5,500 bases of DNA, from NCBI GenBank assembly GCA_020444005.1, contig JAHLLU010000158.1, positions 1-5,500 on the forward strand, in the 5' to 3' direction. Of the stretch, positions 5,330-5,500 are shown in pieces. The notes beneath the pieces are model-generated. The model had not been told where the DNA came from, did not search any database, and was given only the letters and a program-made list of their open reading frames with translations. The position numbers and the translations under genes were made by a program. Position 1 is the first letter of the stretch; each line of letters begins with the position of its first letter. This DNA comes from an archaeon (lineage in GTDB: Archaea; Thermoproteota; Bathyarchaeia; TCS64).

Positions 5330-5500
5330 AGAGGAAATATATGATAAAGTAAAGATGATTCTCGCTGAGAGAACCGGGGACAAAGCTGGTGGAAGTGGAC
5401 ACCTCAGTTCAGTATCCATCTCTGACATCAAGATAGACGATATACAAGAAAAAACAGATAGATACGAGGTCAAAGTCACATACACGGTAGACATATTATC
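5322..5500 (+). CDS. Partial uncharacterised protein, runs off right edge
   Basis: The frame opens with ATG at 5322 and stays open for 59 codons to the window edge, so the C-terminus is missing. The ATG overlaps the end of the preceding gene (ATGAATAA), which is typical of translational coupling. GAGGT at 5308-5312, nine bases before the ATG, is the only good Shine-Dalgarno site in the window, as expected for an internal operon gene in an archaeon. An in-frame ATG at 5313 is possible but lies immediately after the GAGGT, so 5322 is preferred. The visible part has an N-terminal amphipathic helix (NKEEIYDKVKMILAER), a glycine-rich turn (GDKAGGSGH), then alternating hydrophobic residues that look like beta strands (VSISDIKIDDI, YEVKVTYTVDIL). 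I do not recognise the family. Probably functionally linked to the gene before it. Confidence 0.72.
   Translation, partial: MNKEEIYDKVKMILAERTGDKAGGSGHLSSVSISDIKIDDIQEKTDRYEVKVTYTVDIL

Noticed and set aside
5199..5494. Two overlapping minus-strand open frames at the right edge
   Set aside because: Both are Ser/Leu/Pro-rich and antisense to the 4496 gene end and the coupled plus-strand frame at 5322, which has a good ribosome-binding site.
1..5500. tRNA, rRNA, CRISPR arrays, insertion sequences
   Set aside because: No cloverleaf-like, rRNA-like or regularly spaced repeat sequence and no transposase motif was seen by eye.

Overview
The window looks archaeal. First genes of transcription units lack a Shine-Dalgarno sequence and have AT-rich TATA-like boxes centred about 24-28 bases before the start codon, as in leaderless archaeal transcripts. 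The one clear internal operon gene (5322) has a GAGGT ribosome-binding site. TTG starts appear twice, and genes are packed with touching or overlapping 3' ends. Composition is moderate, with an AT-rich leader at the left edge. A mesophilic or moderately thermophilic archaeon, perhaps of the Asgard (Thorarchaeota-like) or TACK type, would fit, but no marker gene settles this.

Layout. Positions 1-290 are AT-rich and mostly non-coding, with at most a few codons of an off-window gene at the left edge. Positions 291-842 (+) encode a ribbon-helix-helix protein with a C-terminal domain I cannot name. Abutting it tail to tail, 843-2288 (-) encodes a cytoplasmic metallophosphoesterase/5'-nucleotidase-family enzyme whose active-site motif resembles SoxB (AHWDFAYG) rather than the usual GNHE. 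An 83-base divergent promoter region separates it from a small uncharacterised gene at 2372-2656 (+). That gene ends on a CTAG that also supplies the stop codon of the opposing gene. Positions 4414 to 2653 (-) form a two-gene unit: a HAD-superfamily hydrolase, then 13 bases later a biotin-synthase-like radical SAM enzyme. A second divergent promoter region of similar size (81 bases) leads to 4496-5329 (+), an uncharacterised 277-residue protein. Its last codons overlap 5322-5500 (+), an open frame that runs off the right edge.

How the parts relate. The only linkages the sequence supports are the HAD/radical SAM pair and the 4496/5322 pair. Both divergent promoter regions carry a similar split sequence element upstream of the plus-strand gene (2345-2370 and 4452-4479), which may mean shared promoter architecture or a shared regulator. 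I see no tRNA, rRNA, CRISPR array, insertion sequence or phage gene. The most interesting signals are three altered active sites (SoxB-like phosphoesterase, HAD with DLHGT, BioB-like enzyme with a changed second-cluster ligand set) and the repeated promoter element. I do not see convincing evidence of a new multi-gene defence or mobile system.
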